Assembly (NCBI GenBank): GCA_002726245.1
Contig: PBSM01000148.1
Location: 1 to 55,132, forward strand
Direction: 5' to 3'
Length of the DNA: 55,132 nucleotides
From: Planctomycetaceae bacterium
Lineage (GTDB): Bacteria > Planctomycetota > Planctomycetia > Pirellulales > Pirellulaceae
Part shown: positions 48,528 through 55,132 of the stretch, piece by piece
Position numbering within the stretch: position 1 is the stretch's first letter
Layout of the letters: every line of letters begins with the position of its first letter
Notes under the pieces: model-generated
Told to the model about the DNA's origin: nothing
Database searches by the model: none
Seen by the model: only the letters and a program-made list of their open reading frames with translations
Program-made: the position numbers and the translations under genes

Positions 48528-49480
48528 GCTTCCTCGATCAGGCGAAGCGGTTCCCTTGGCGGCACGAAGCTGTGTTGTTGCTGCTCGTCGTGTTGCTGCT
48601 CGTCGTTGCCAGTTCGCTGCAGCCGGGCTTTCTGAAGCTCCGCAGCCAGTTGCTTTTGTCCAGACATCTGTGGGAGTTTGCGATTCTGGCACTCGGCATG
48701 ACGCTGGTCATCATCACCGGCGGCATCGACCTGTCGATCGGATCGAACATGGGCTTGTCGGCGGTTGCGTTCGGGATCTGCTACTCCACGACCGGCGACC
48801 CGTTGGTTAGCAGTCTGGTGGCGTTGGCAACGGGAACGGCCGGAGGTGCAACGAACGGGCTGCTGATCTCCAAGGTGAATGTCCATCCGCTCATCGTCAC
48901 GCTGGCAACGTACGCTGCCTTTCGTGGAATCGCGGAAGGTGTGAGCCAGGGCGCGTCGTACTCGCAGTTCGGCGAAGCGTTCTCGCGACTGGCGCGAGGA
49001 CAATGGCTGGGCGTGCCATTGCCCGGTTACATCTTTGTTTGTCTTGCAATCGGCTTCGCGATCTTTCTCTGGAAGACTCCGACGGGACGATTTCTCTACG
49101 CGATTGGCCACAACGAACAAGCCGCCCGATTTTCGGGAATCGCGGTCGATCGCATCAAACTCAGCCTGTACACGATGTCCGGTACGCTGGCTGGTTTGGC
49201 TTCGGTGATCTACGTCTCGCGTTTTGACACAGCCAAAGCCGATGCGGGCCAAGGATTCGAACTCGACGTGATTACCGCTGTCGTTGTCGGCGGCACGAGC
49301 ATCTTCGGCGGCCGAGGCAACATTGTCGGCACGGTCTTGGGTTTGGTGTTGATTCACGAGACGAGGCAGTTCGTCGGCCGATACTGGCGGATGGACGAAT
49401 TGCGTTCGATTGTGATCGGGTTCTTGCTGATCGCGTCGGTTCTGGTATACCGAATGGTTCGAAAGCGTGATCGTGATTGA
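48524..49480 (+). CDS. Sugar-type ABC importer permease (RbsC-like), second
   Basis: A 318-residue paralogue of the preceding permease, with GGIDLSIGSNMGLSA and TPTGRFLYAIGHNEQAARFS. It starts at ATG 48524, overlapping the upstream stop by four bases. Two different permeases with one double ATPase suggest a heterodimeric channel, as in the AI-2 (LsrCD) and rhamnose (RhaPQ) importers. Confidence 0.92.
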   Translation: MSFLDQAKRFPWRHEAVLLLLVVLLLVVASSLQPGFLKLRSQLLLSRHLWEFAILALGMTLVIITGGIDLSIGSNMGLSAVAFGICYSTTGDPLVSSLVALATGTAGGATNGLLISKVNVHPLIVTLATYAAFRGIAEGVSQGASYSQFGEAFSRLARGQWLGVPLPGYIFVCLAIGFAIFLWKTPTGRFLYAIGHNEQAARFSGIAVDRIKLSLYTMSGTLAGLASVIYVSRFDTAKADAGQGFELDVITAVVVGGTSIFGGRGNIVGTVLGLVLIHETRQFVGRYWRMDELRSIVIGFLLIASVLVYRMVRKRDRD

Positions 49481-49497
49481 AGCCCTTGGAGCCAACG

Positions 49498-50172
49498 ATG
49501 GTGTTCGCGAAGGACGACAAATATCAGACAGGCGATGCGCCTACGCCGGACGGACTCGACGCCGACGTCATCATCAGCCCCGACGTATGGCGCGAGAATC
49601 GTACGCCACCGGGTCAGTCGCGTACGAAGAAATGGCCCGTTCTGGATGCGTTTGGAACGCCGATATTGCCTGCGGATTGGAAACTCGAAGTCTGCGGGCT
49701 TGTTGATCATCCGCTCTCGTTCACGCTCGACGAGTTTCAACAGTTGCCGCGCGTGAAAGTCTTCGCTGACTTTCACTGCGTGACGCAGTGGTCTCGACTC
49801 GGCAACACTTGGGAAGGCGTTTCGACGCGTTACTTGCTCGATTGCGCTGGGATCAAGCCGGAGGCGAGTTTCGTTGTTCTGCATGGCTACGACAACAATT
49901 GGACGACCAACTTGCCGCTAGATGAGTTTCTTGCCGAAGATGCTTTGATCACTGATCTGCATGACGGCGAACCGATTTCGTCCGATCACGGTGGGCCAGT
50001 GCGCGCGATGGTGCCGCGACTTTACGCTTGGAAGAGTGCGAAGTGGTTGAAGGCGATCGAACTGAGTGATATCGATCAGCCTGGATACTGGGAACGGGGC
50101 GGCTATCACCTGCACGGCGATCCGTGGACGGAAGAACGCTACCGCGACGATCCGAACTGGACAGAGCGGTAA
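49498..50172 (+). CDS. Sulfite-oxidase-fold molybdopterin oxidoreductase, catalytic domain only
   Basis: From ATG 49498 (GGAG about eight bases upstream) the protein has 224 residues. It has the sulfite oxidase / MsrP-like molybdopterin fold: PILPADWKLEVCGLVDHPLS near residue 56, the molybdenum-ligand Cys94 in DFHCVTQWS, DHGGPVRAMVPRLYAWKS, and GYWERGGYH at the end. There is no Tat signal and no heme or dimerisation domain, so it may act in the cytoplasm or use a partner. A TTG at 49477 is an alternative start. It follows the ABC importer by 17 bases and may be in the same transcript. Confidence 0.87.
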   Translation: MVFAKDDKYQTGDAPTPDGLDADVIISPDVWRENRTPPGQSRTKKWPVLDAFGTPILPADWKLEVCGLVDHPLSFTLDEFQQLPRVKVFADFHCVTQWSRLGNTWEGVSTRYLLDCAGIKPEASFVVLHGYDNNWTTNLPLDEFLAEDALITDLHDGEPISSDHGGPVRAMVPRLYAWKSAKWLKAIELSDIDQPGYWERGGYHLHGDPWTEERYRDDPNWTER

Positions 50173-50184
50173 GTCCTTGCCCCT

Positions 50185-50258
50185 GGCTCGGCACTTCGTA
50201 CTCAGTACACAGTACACAGTACACAGTACACACTACACTCAGTACTCCGCACGCAGCG
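50185..50258. repeat. GTACACA short tandem repeat tract (family H)
   Basis: Five or six imperfect copies of an AGTACAC unit between the sulfite-oxidase-fold gene and the convergent ABC ATPase gene. The right end (about 50239-50258) overlaps the last codons and stop of the ATPase gene. A shorter relative is at 11848-11878. Confidence 0.8.
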
Positions 50259-50991
50259 CCGCGCTAACCACCCCCACAAACTGACCAAACTCCGGTGTCG
50301 CGCGAAGCGCTGACTCGCGAGGATACTCAAACGGGATCTCGATCTCCGCCTTGATCCTACCGGGCTGGCTCCCCATCACTACGATCCGTTGACTCAAGAA
50401 GATGGCCTCGGAGATGTTGTGCGTTACGAAGAGCGTTGTCGGCGATCGTTGCCTCCAGATCCGAAGCAACTCTTCATTGAGTTGTTGCCGCAGCAGATCG
50501 TCGAGTGCCGCGAAGGGCTCATCGAGCAGAAGCACGTTCGGCTCCGTCACCAACGCCCGCGCCAAAGCAACCCGCATTCGCATGCCGCCAGAGAGCATTC
50601 GCGGATACTTCCGTTGGTCCTCCGCGCGGAGTCCGATCAGGTCGAGGCTGGCTGTAATCAACTCTTGCTGCTTCCCTGTTGGAACGGGCGACAGTTCCAA
50701 CGGCAACGCAATGTTCTTGCGAACATTCCGCCACGGCAGCAAACGCGGCTCTTGAAAGACGAGGGCAATTTCATGTTGCTCCTGTCGAAATCGCTCCGCC
50801 GGCACACCACCGATCGACACGTTGCCGCTCGATGGCCTTTCCAATCCGGCAACTAATCGCAACAAGCTCGACTTCCCGCAACCGGACGGCCCCAGCAAGG
50901 AAACGAATTGGCCCTCCGCGATGTGCATTTCCACCTCGTCCAAGATAGAAACGCCGTTATATTCCAGACTCGTCTCCTGAAGATCGATCAT
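50239..50991 (-). CDS. Nitrate/sulfonate/taurine-type ABC transporter ATPase
   Basis: A 250-residue ATPase of the SsuB/TauB/NrtD type. Walker A GPSGCGKSS is at 34-42, Q-loop FQEPRLLPW, signature LSGGMRMR and Walker B VLLLDEPFAALD. The start ATG is at 50991; an upstream in-frame extension to 51153 runs into repeat DNA and has no family match. No permease or binding protein is beside it, so it is an orphan subunit here; the gene to its left is the convergent sulfite-oxidase-fold gene. The final residues AEY come from tandem-repeat DNA. Confidence 0.9.
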   Translation of the reverse strand: MIDLQETSLEYNGVSILDEVEMHIAEGQFVSLLGPSGCGKSSLLRLVAGLERPSSGNVSIGGVPAERFRQEQHEIALVFQEPRLLPWRNVRKNIALPLELSPVPTGKQQELITASLDLIGLRAEDQRKYPRMLSGGMRMRVALARALVTEPNVLLLDEPFAALDDLLRQQLNEELLRIWRQRSPTTLFVTHNISEAIFLSQRIVVMGSQPGRIKAEIEIPFEYPRESALRATPEFGQFVGVVSAALRAEY

Positions 50992-51104
50992 TGTGCGTGC
51001 ATTATGCTTCGCACGGCCATGTCCAGGAAGGAGTCGTTCGGCGGTGTCAGTCCGTCGCGTAGACTCTTGTAGGTTGGAGTTGTACTCCGACTGCGGAGAT
51101 GTCA

Positions 51105-51193
51105 CCCGTAGGCCGGAACAAGCTTCGCAGTTCCGGCATGAGCCAAGCGTCACGCCGATGCCGGAACTGCGAAGACTTGTTCCGGCCTACGGG
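51105..51193. repeat. Family D palindrome upstream of the ABC ATPase
   Basis: Outer CCCGTAGGCCGGAACAAG and its inverted copy enclose a central loop. The related member is at 29808-29885. It fills most of the 225-base gap between the ATPase start and the broken radical SAM gene. Confidence 0.85.
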
Positions 51194-51216
51194 TAAGTTA
51201 TCAACTGCCGCTCGCC

Positions 51217-51534
51217 TTAGAACAGATTCATCTGTCCTGAACTGGCTCGCGGAGGGCGGAACGCAGAGAAATCGAGGGGCGGTAGCTTGCGATCGAGTCC
51301 ATACTTCTTTGCGAAGGCTTTGAATGTACGGCCGATTTGCTCCGCCATTTCGCCTTCGCCACGCATCCGACGGCCGTATCGCGAGTCGGACAGCTCGCCG
51401 TCGCGCGCCGAACGAATCCGCGACAGAACTCTGTCTTTATGAATTGGCTGCGTTCGTTCGAGCCACTCCAAGAACACCGACCGAACGTTCAGCGGCAATC
51501 GCAAAACGATATAGTTTGCGTTCAACGCGCCGGC
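51217..51534 (-). pseudogene. PA0069-family radical SAM protein, C-terminal fragment
   Basis: The last 105 or so residues of a PA0069-family radical SAM protein: NANYIVLRLPLNV, then IHKDRVLSRIRSARDGELSD and RYGRRMRGEGEMAEQIGRTF, then LPPLDFSAFRPPRASSGQ. The frame is open further upstream to 51657 but loses the family match at about 51534, where foreign sequence begins. The N-terminal fragment of the same gene lies at 52684-52907, with about 1.1 kb of recombinase DNA between. The roughly 160 central residues, with the iron-sulfur motif, are missing. Confidence 0.82.
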
Positions 51535-52683
51535 TTCCGATATACCGTAATCATCTTTAATTCGTTGAATGTAGCCTGAGGGTTTGTGGTGGTTGCCGAT
51601 CTTGCGAGCGACCAAGGCTCCATCAACAACGTCCGTGAAAACGGTGTTGAGAAACACTGTCTACATCGGATTTCGTACTTTCGGTGTTGCTGGAACGGGG
51701 CGACACGGCACTATCAGCGGGAAGAAAACAACAGGAACCAGAAACGTCAACAAGCTTGAGAATTCGCCACTTCCCGTTCTGGATGTTCGCGACAAAATCA
51801 AACCAGTGATTCCAATGGATTTGTTTTCGTGCGTGCAGCAGCAGCTTGACAACAATCAGAAGAAGCTTCCAAAGCGAAAGAATTCAAAGCACAAGTACAG
51901 CGGCTTGGTGCGGTGCTCTTGTGGGTGCAAGCTAATTTCAGACAAGAAAGTGCATCATGTGAATTACACGTGCCCCAAAAGCAAAAATCTAAAGGCTGGA
52001 TGTGACGCTGAACACGTTGGCAGAAAGACAATCCGTGATTCGGAAATAGAAGAATGGATTCGCCACTTGAGCAATCTTGTCCTGAGGGATGTGGGATTCC
52101 ATCAACAAGTGTTGCGTCGATTTGAGAATTACATCCAAAGGGCTAGTTTGGCCAAGACCCACGAGAACACCGAGGCGTTTGAAGAAGTGGAGCGATTGAA
52201 GTCGAGGCGAAAACGCTTGTTCAAACTGATTGCAGATATTGGCCCGGAATCAGAATACGAAGATATGGAACATCAGATTCGTAGCTTGAGTAGTAAAATC
52301 GACGAGAAGGAAGCCCTGCTTGAGAAAGTTGATGTCGATCTCGATGAACTATTGCGGGGCGAATTTGAGGAAACAGCATTTGATTCTTCTGGCGAGTATT
52401 TGAACCTGATGATGACACTCGCCAAGGAAAGGCAAAGCGGAGAACATCGCCTCAAAAAGGAGGCAGGCCAGCGGATTCGGCAAGTGATGAACCAAGTGAT
52501 TCGAGGTAAGGAACACTCGACCCTTAAAAGCCTGCTTGACGAGTTTCGCGTGACTTGGAAGCGGGAAGATGGCCGCTGCCGTCCTAAGCGAATCGTCGCA
52601 TCTTGGAAGGTCGCTCACGTAACAACCAAATCAGACGCCGATTCTTTTTTGGGTAGGCGAGGGGCATCTAGCAATTGGCTCAA
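51535..52683. mobile_element. Remnant of a serine-recombinase integrative element
   Basis: About 1.15 kb of foreign DNA that separates the two halves of the PA0069-family gene. It contains the C-terminal part of a large serine recombinase and is visibly more AT-rich than the flanking genes. No complete element, target duplication or attachment-site core could be identified at the two boundaries, which are placed by where the host gene match stops. Confidence 0.72.
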
Positions 52684-52711
52684 CCGTGCGAGCATCCGCG
52701 GTACGGGTTGA
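51584..52711 (+). CDS. Large serine recombinase, N-terminally truncated
   Basis: About 375 residues from TTG 51584. It starts inside the recombinase domain (SVKTVLRNTVYIGF, the usual VxxILxNPxYxG motif), then has a zinc beta-ribbon (CSCGCKL...C...C, about residues 112-145) and a long coiled coil (about 195-250), as in phage-type large serine integrases. The catalytic serine resolvase domain is absent, and there is no room for it before the radical SAM fragment, so the protein should be inactive. The last 30 or so residues read into antisense host DNA, indicating loss of the natural end. It is a decayed remnant. Confidence 0.85.
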   Translation: MWWLPILRATKAPSTTSVKTVLRNTVYIGFRTFGVAGTGRHGTISGKKTTGTRNVNKLENSPLPVLDVRDKIKPVIPMDLFSCVQQQLDNNQKKLPKRKNSKHKYSGLVRCSCGCKLISDKKVHHVNYTCPKSKNLKAGCDAEHVGRKTIRDSEIEEWIRHLSNLVLRDVGFHQQVLRRFENYIQRASLAKTHENTEAFEEVERLKSRRKRLFKLIADIGPESEYEDMEHQIRSLSSKIDEKEALLEKVDVDLDELLRGEFEETAFDSSGEYLNLMMTLAKERQSGEHRLKKEAGQRIRQVMNQVIRGKEHSTLKSLLDEFRVTWKREDGRCRPKRIVASWKVAHVTTKSDADSFLGRRGASSNWLNRASIRGTG

Positions 52712-52907
52712 TGCTGTAGCGAAAGAAGACGTCGGGGCTGTCGTTCTCGCTGATGATGCTCTGCGAGTCGTCAACCAAATAGACTGTATCGATCGACCGT
52801 TCCGAAGCCAGGAAATCCTCGTCGCCTTCGACCTGCTCCCAATCCGCTTCTGAATGCACCGATTCGAAACGGTTTTTGGGACGGATGTTCGCTCCATGTC
52901 CCTTCAT
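52684..52907 (-). pseudogene. PA0069-family radical SAM protein, N-terminal fragment
   Basis: The first 75 residues of the same radical SAM gene: KGHGANIRPKNRFE, VYLVDDSQSIISENDSPDV and FRYSINPYRGCSHG. In intact members the next residues are the iron-sulfur motif CIYCYARP; here a stop codon follows directly after CSHG where recombinase DNA begins. Thus the break falls within the CxxxCxxC cluster motif itself. Gene function is lost. Confidence 0.85.
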
Positions 52908-52922
52908 CGGCTTCGCTCCATA

Positions 52923-52938
52923 ATATACACATGTATAT
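52923..52938. promoter_or_regulatory. AT-rich palindrome before the broken radical SAM gene
   Basis: Perfect seven-base arms ATATACA / TGTATAT around CA, about 16 bases upstream of the fragment's start codon on the minus strand, in an otherwise GC-rich region. It could be an operator or contain a -10 element. This is only a pattern match. Confidence 0.35.
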
Positions 52939-52973
52939 ATAACAGGGAAGCCGCCGCGTCACAACGGAGAAGG

Positions 52974-54395
52974 CTACGCCTTCGTCAGGCGCGCAGAAAA
53001 ATCACTGTAGCCGCCGACATTAGTTAGCCGCTGCTCACGGCCTTCGAACAGATAAGTCAATGCCTCGTGATCCAAACCAAGCAGCGAGAGCATGGTGCCG
53101 TGAATGTCGTTGACGTGAACTTTGTCTTCGACGGCTTGGAAGCCGAAATCGTCAGTCGCTCCGATCGTCTTGCCACCTTGGATCCCACCACCAGCCATCC
53201 ACATACTGAAGCCGTACGGATGATGGTCGCGGCCATCGCTCCCTTGCATGATCGGCGTACGTCCGAACTCGCCACCCCAAACGATCAACGTCTCGTCCAG
53301 CAAGCCGCGCTGGTGCAGATCTTCTAGCAACGCGGCAATCGGCTTATCGACCTTCTTGGCCTGGCCTTCGTGGTTACCCTTGCAATTGCCGTGTCCGTCC
53401 CAATCGACATCGACCAGATGGATATAGCGAACGCCGCGTTCGACCATCCGTCGCGAAAGCAAACACATCTTACCGAACGTCGCTGTTGGTTCTTTGTCGA
53501 TGCCGTACAGTTCGCGTATTGCCTGTGTCTCTTGCGACAGATCGATCAGATCGGGGGCGGCCGACTGCATGCGAAACGCCAACTCGTAGTTCGCGATTCG
53601 TGCGTCGAGGCGACTGTCGCCGGGACGGGCATCACGATGGCGAGCGTTCCACTGGTTGATCTGATCGAGCAATCGTCGCTGCTCGTCGCTTTGTAATGCC
53701 TCCGGGCGATTCAGGTTTTGGATGGCTGTGCCTTGCGTACGGAGATACGTGCCTTGATAAGCTGCTGGCAGGAAGCCCGAACTGAACGTCGCCGCGCCGT
53801 TGCGAAAGTAGGCGTCGGTCATGGCGACGTAAGCTGGCAAACTGTCGGTCTCGGAACCGAGCCCATACGTGACCCACGACCCGACGCTCGGGTGGGCGAG
53901 CACCTGCGTGCCGGTATGCATCATGGTCAAGGCCGAGCCATGAATGAACAAGTCGTGATACACCGATCGAATCACGGCCAGCTTGTCAGCGTGTTTTGCC
54001 AGTTCAGGGAAGAGGCTTGCTATCTCGATGCCTGATTCGCCATGTTTCTGGAACTCGAAGAGGGGCGCCATGATCTTCGCGTCGGCTGTATTGATCTGCG
54101 CCAAATCAAAGTCGCGCAACTCGGCGGGCAACAACTGGCCGTCGAACTTCTTCATCGCGGGCTTCGGATCGAACGTCTCGACCTGACTTGGACCGCCCTG
54201 CATGAACAGGAAGATCACGTGCTTGGCTTGCGCCGCGAAGTGCTGAGGTTTGACCGCCAGAGGGTTCGTGACTGACGCTTCGCTCGCCCTCGCATCGCGC
54301 CGCAGTAGATCGCTCAACGCCAGTGCGCCGAAACCGTGTGCTGAGTTCAGAAGGAAGTCGCGTCGGGAATGGTCGTTCATGAGTGTTCGATTCAT
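52974..54395 (-). CDS. DUF1501 family protein with Tat leader
   Basis: From ATG 54395 the protein has 473 residues; ATG 54380 is an alternative. The twin-arginine leader is SRRDFLLNSAHGFGALALSD. The core has VIFLFMQGGPSQVETFDPKP, MMHTGTQVLAHPSVGSWVTY, WGGEFGRTPIMQGSDGRDHH and a C-terminal LLGLDHEALTYLFEGREQRL. An in-frame start at 54458 lies inside a family B palindrome and would mask the leader, so it is rejected. It follows the partial DUF1553 gene on the same strand, as expected for a DUF1549/DUF1553-DUF1501 pair. Confidence 0.88.
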   Translation of the reverse strand: MNRTLMNDHSRRDFLLNSAHGFGALALSDLLRRDARASEASVTNPLAVKPQHFAAQAKHVIFLFMQGGPSQVETFDPKPAMKKFDGQLLPAELRDFDLAQINTADAKIMAPLFEFQKHGESGIEIASLFPELAKHADKLAVIRSVYHDLFIHGSALTMMHTGTQVLAHPSVGSWVTYGLGSETDSLPAYVAMTDAYFRNGAATFSSGFLPAAYQGTYLRTQGTAIQNLNRPEALQSDEQRRLLDQINQWNARHRDARPGDSRLDARIANYELAFRMQSAAPDLIDLSQETQAIRELYGIDKEPTATFGKMCLLSRRMVERGVRYIHLVDVDWDGHGNCKGNHEGQAKKVDKPIAALLEDLHQRGLLDETLIVWGGEFGRTPIMQGSDGRDHHPYGFSMWMAGGGIQGGKTIGATDDFGFQAVEDKVHVNDIHGTMLSLLGLDHEALTYLFEGREQRLTNVGGYSDFSARLTKA

Positions 54396-54399
54396 TTCT

Positions 54400-54479
54400 C
54401 GTTTAACCGCAAGCCGGAGGCGTGCGCTTCGGCGCGCACTCGGTCGAAAGACGCGCACGCCTCCGGCTTGCGGTTAAAC
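54400..54479. repeat. Family B palindrome between DUF1553 and DUF1501 genes
   Basis: Arms starting CGTTTAACCGCAAGCCGG and the inverted copy fill the gap between the partial DUF1553 gene and the DUF1501 gene. It ends four bases before the DUF1553 stop and begins five bases before the DUF1501 start codon, so it occupies that gene's ribosome-binding region. Confidence 0.87.
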
Positions 54480-54482
54480 AAA

Positions 54483-55132
54483 TCAATCAACGAATGCAAA
54501 CTCGTTGAGGTTGTAAACGGCAAGGCATACCTTTGCTAACGCGCTTTGGTCGGCTTCGAGTTCGGTTTTGAATGACTCGAGCAGCGCGATCGCCTCGGCT
54601 TGCTCTTGCTCGGTGATGGGCCGGCCAAGAGCGATCTGCCAGAGGTGAGCAACGAACTCGTCCGGTTCGCCTCCAGCTTCCTTTGATACACGAGCAGCGA
54701 GTTGCTCCGCTTGGCGATAGACCGAGGGGCTGTTCAGCGTCCACAAAGCTTGCGGCGCGACGGTCGTCACGTCTCGTTGCGGGCAACTGGTCGAAGTCAC
54801 CGGTGCGTCGAAGACTTCGAACATTGGGAAGCGGAAGTTGCGAAGAACGAGGATGTATAGGCCGCGGCGGGTGTGTTCAGCAGGATCGGCCGTGATCGGC
54901 CATTGCCACTTCTCGCGTAGGGCCGCGATTTCGTCTTCGGCCAGCGGCGGCACGACTGGACGTCCGCCCATCTTCAAGTTGATTGTTCCGGCAGTCGCGT
55001 GTACCGCATCCCATAGTGCCTCCGCTTCCAGCCGCCGCCGGTTCATGCGCCAGAGGAACTTGTTGTCGGGGTCGATAGCAAGATGCCGTTCGGTCGCGAA
55101 GCGGCTGCTCATCTGATAAGTGCTTGACGTCA
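54483..55132 (-). CDS. DUF1553-domain protein, partial (C-terminal end)
   Basis: The last 215 or so residues of a PSD1/DUF1549/DUF1553 type protein; the gene runs off the right edge, and the frame is open through 55132 (TSSTYQMSSRF before the internal methionine at 55112). DUF1553 features include AIDPDNKFLWRMNRRRLEAE, RGLYILVLRNFRFPMFEVFD, TVAPQALWTLNSPSV and the terminal LYNLNEFAFVD-type end (here VYNLNEFAFVD). The heme and DUF1549 parts are not visible here. Confidence 0.87.
   Translation of the reverse strand, partial: TSSTYQMSSRFATERHLAIDPDNKFLWRMNRRRLEAEALWDAVHATAGTINLKMGGRPVVPPLAEDEIAALREKWQWPITADPAEHTRRGLYILVLRNFRFPMFEVFDAPVTSTSCPQRDVTTVAPQALWTLNSPSVYRQAEQLAARVSKEAGGEPDEFVAHLWQIALGRPITEQEQAEAIALLESFKTELEADQSALAKVCLAVYNLNEFAFVD

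Noticed and set aside
48200..49495. Long minus-strand open frame (431 codons) across the two permease genes
   Set aside because: The plus strand encodes two well-conserved permeases; the antisense product is charged low-complexity protein without a recognisable fold.
50185..50258. Possible CRISPR array
   Set aside because: The units are only seven to nine bases and directly joined, with no unique spacers; this is a simple tandem repeat.
50992..51153. N-terminal extension of the SsuB/TauB-type ATPase
   Set aside because: It reads through family D palindrome DNA and has no match to the family, which begins at MIDLQETSLE.
52631..52962. Separate small minus-strand genes near the right end of the recombinase
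   Set aside because: They are alternative frames of the N-terminal radical SAM fragment, which is the only one with a family match.
54396..54458. Upstream start for the DUF1501 gene at 54458
   Set aside because: The extra residues are encoded by a family B palindrome and would bury the Tat leader; ATG 54395 gives a normal leader.

Overview
The window looks like a chromosomal segment of a Planctomycete, probably Pirellulales-like. The evidence is gene content: three PSD1/DUF1549/DUF1553 'planctomycete cytochrome' proteins, a fourth PSD1 heme domain fused to WD40 blades, three DUF1501 proteins with Tat-like leaders, giant exported WD40 proteins, a PPC-domain protein, a Gfo/Idh/MocA oxidoreductase with a twin-arginine leader and an Asp-box sialidase. 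The DNA is moderately GC-rich and the intergenic spaces are full of palindromic repeats. No rRNA, tRNA or CRISPR array was seen.

Layout. 1-2857: exported PQQ-type beta-propeller and Gfo/Idh/MocA oxidoreductase. 3154-21366: a collinear block of five very large exported proteins (WD40; Ig-like/PSD1/DUF1549/DUF1553 cytochrome; PPC protein with an Ala/Lys coiled coil; PSD1-WD40 fusion with a similar coiled coil; WD40), closed by a hairpin terminator against a convergent DUF1501 gene. By eye the three WD40 proteins have 21, 28 and 35 blades, i.e. three, four and five seven-bladed propellers. 22968-25511 (minus): LysR regulator, frameshifted aquaporin and SDR dehydrogenase. 25681-31833 (plus): transglutaminase-like protein, small unknown protein, kdsB, pyrG, DUF1844 protein and a glycosidase-like propeller. 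31864-38173 (minus): rarA, L,D-transpeptidase, aguB-aguA (agmatine to putrescine) and sialidase. 38330-50172 (plus): a PSD1/DUF1549/DUF1553 and DUF1501 pair, a frameshifted ceramidase-like protein, scpB with a very acidic tail, a sugar-type ABC importer (ATPase and two permeases, no binding protein) and a sulfite-oxidase-fold protein. 50239-55132 (mostly minus): SsuB/TauB-type ATPase, a PA0069-family radical SAM gene destroyed by a decayed serine-recombinase element, and a second DUF1501 with a partial DUF1553 gene cut by the window edge.

The most interesting features are the WD40/cytochrome/coiled-coil block and the behaviour of the short repeats. Palindromes and short tandem repeats of several families lie between genes, and some are also translated in frame: in the n-regions of two signal peptides, inside agmatine deiminase and inside a DUF1553 domain. 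Two genes carry single-base frameshifts whose downstream frames are still intact, which points either to very recent mutation or to assembly indels. All homology statements are from recognising motifs by eye; no search was run.
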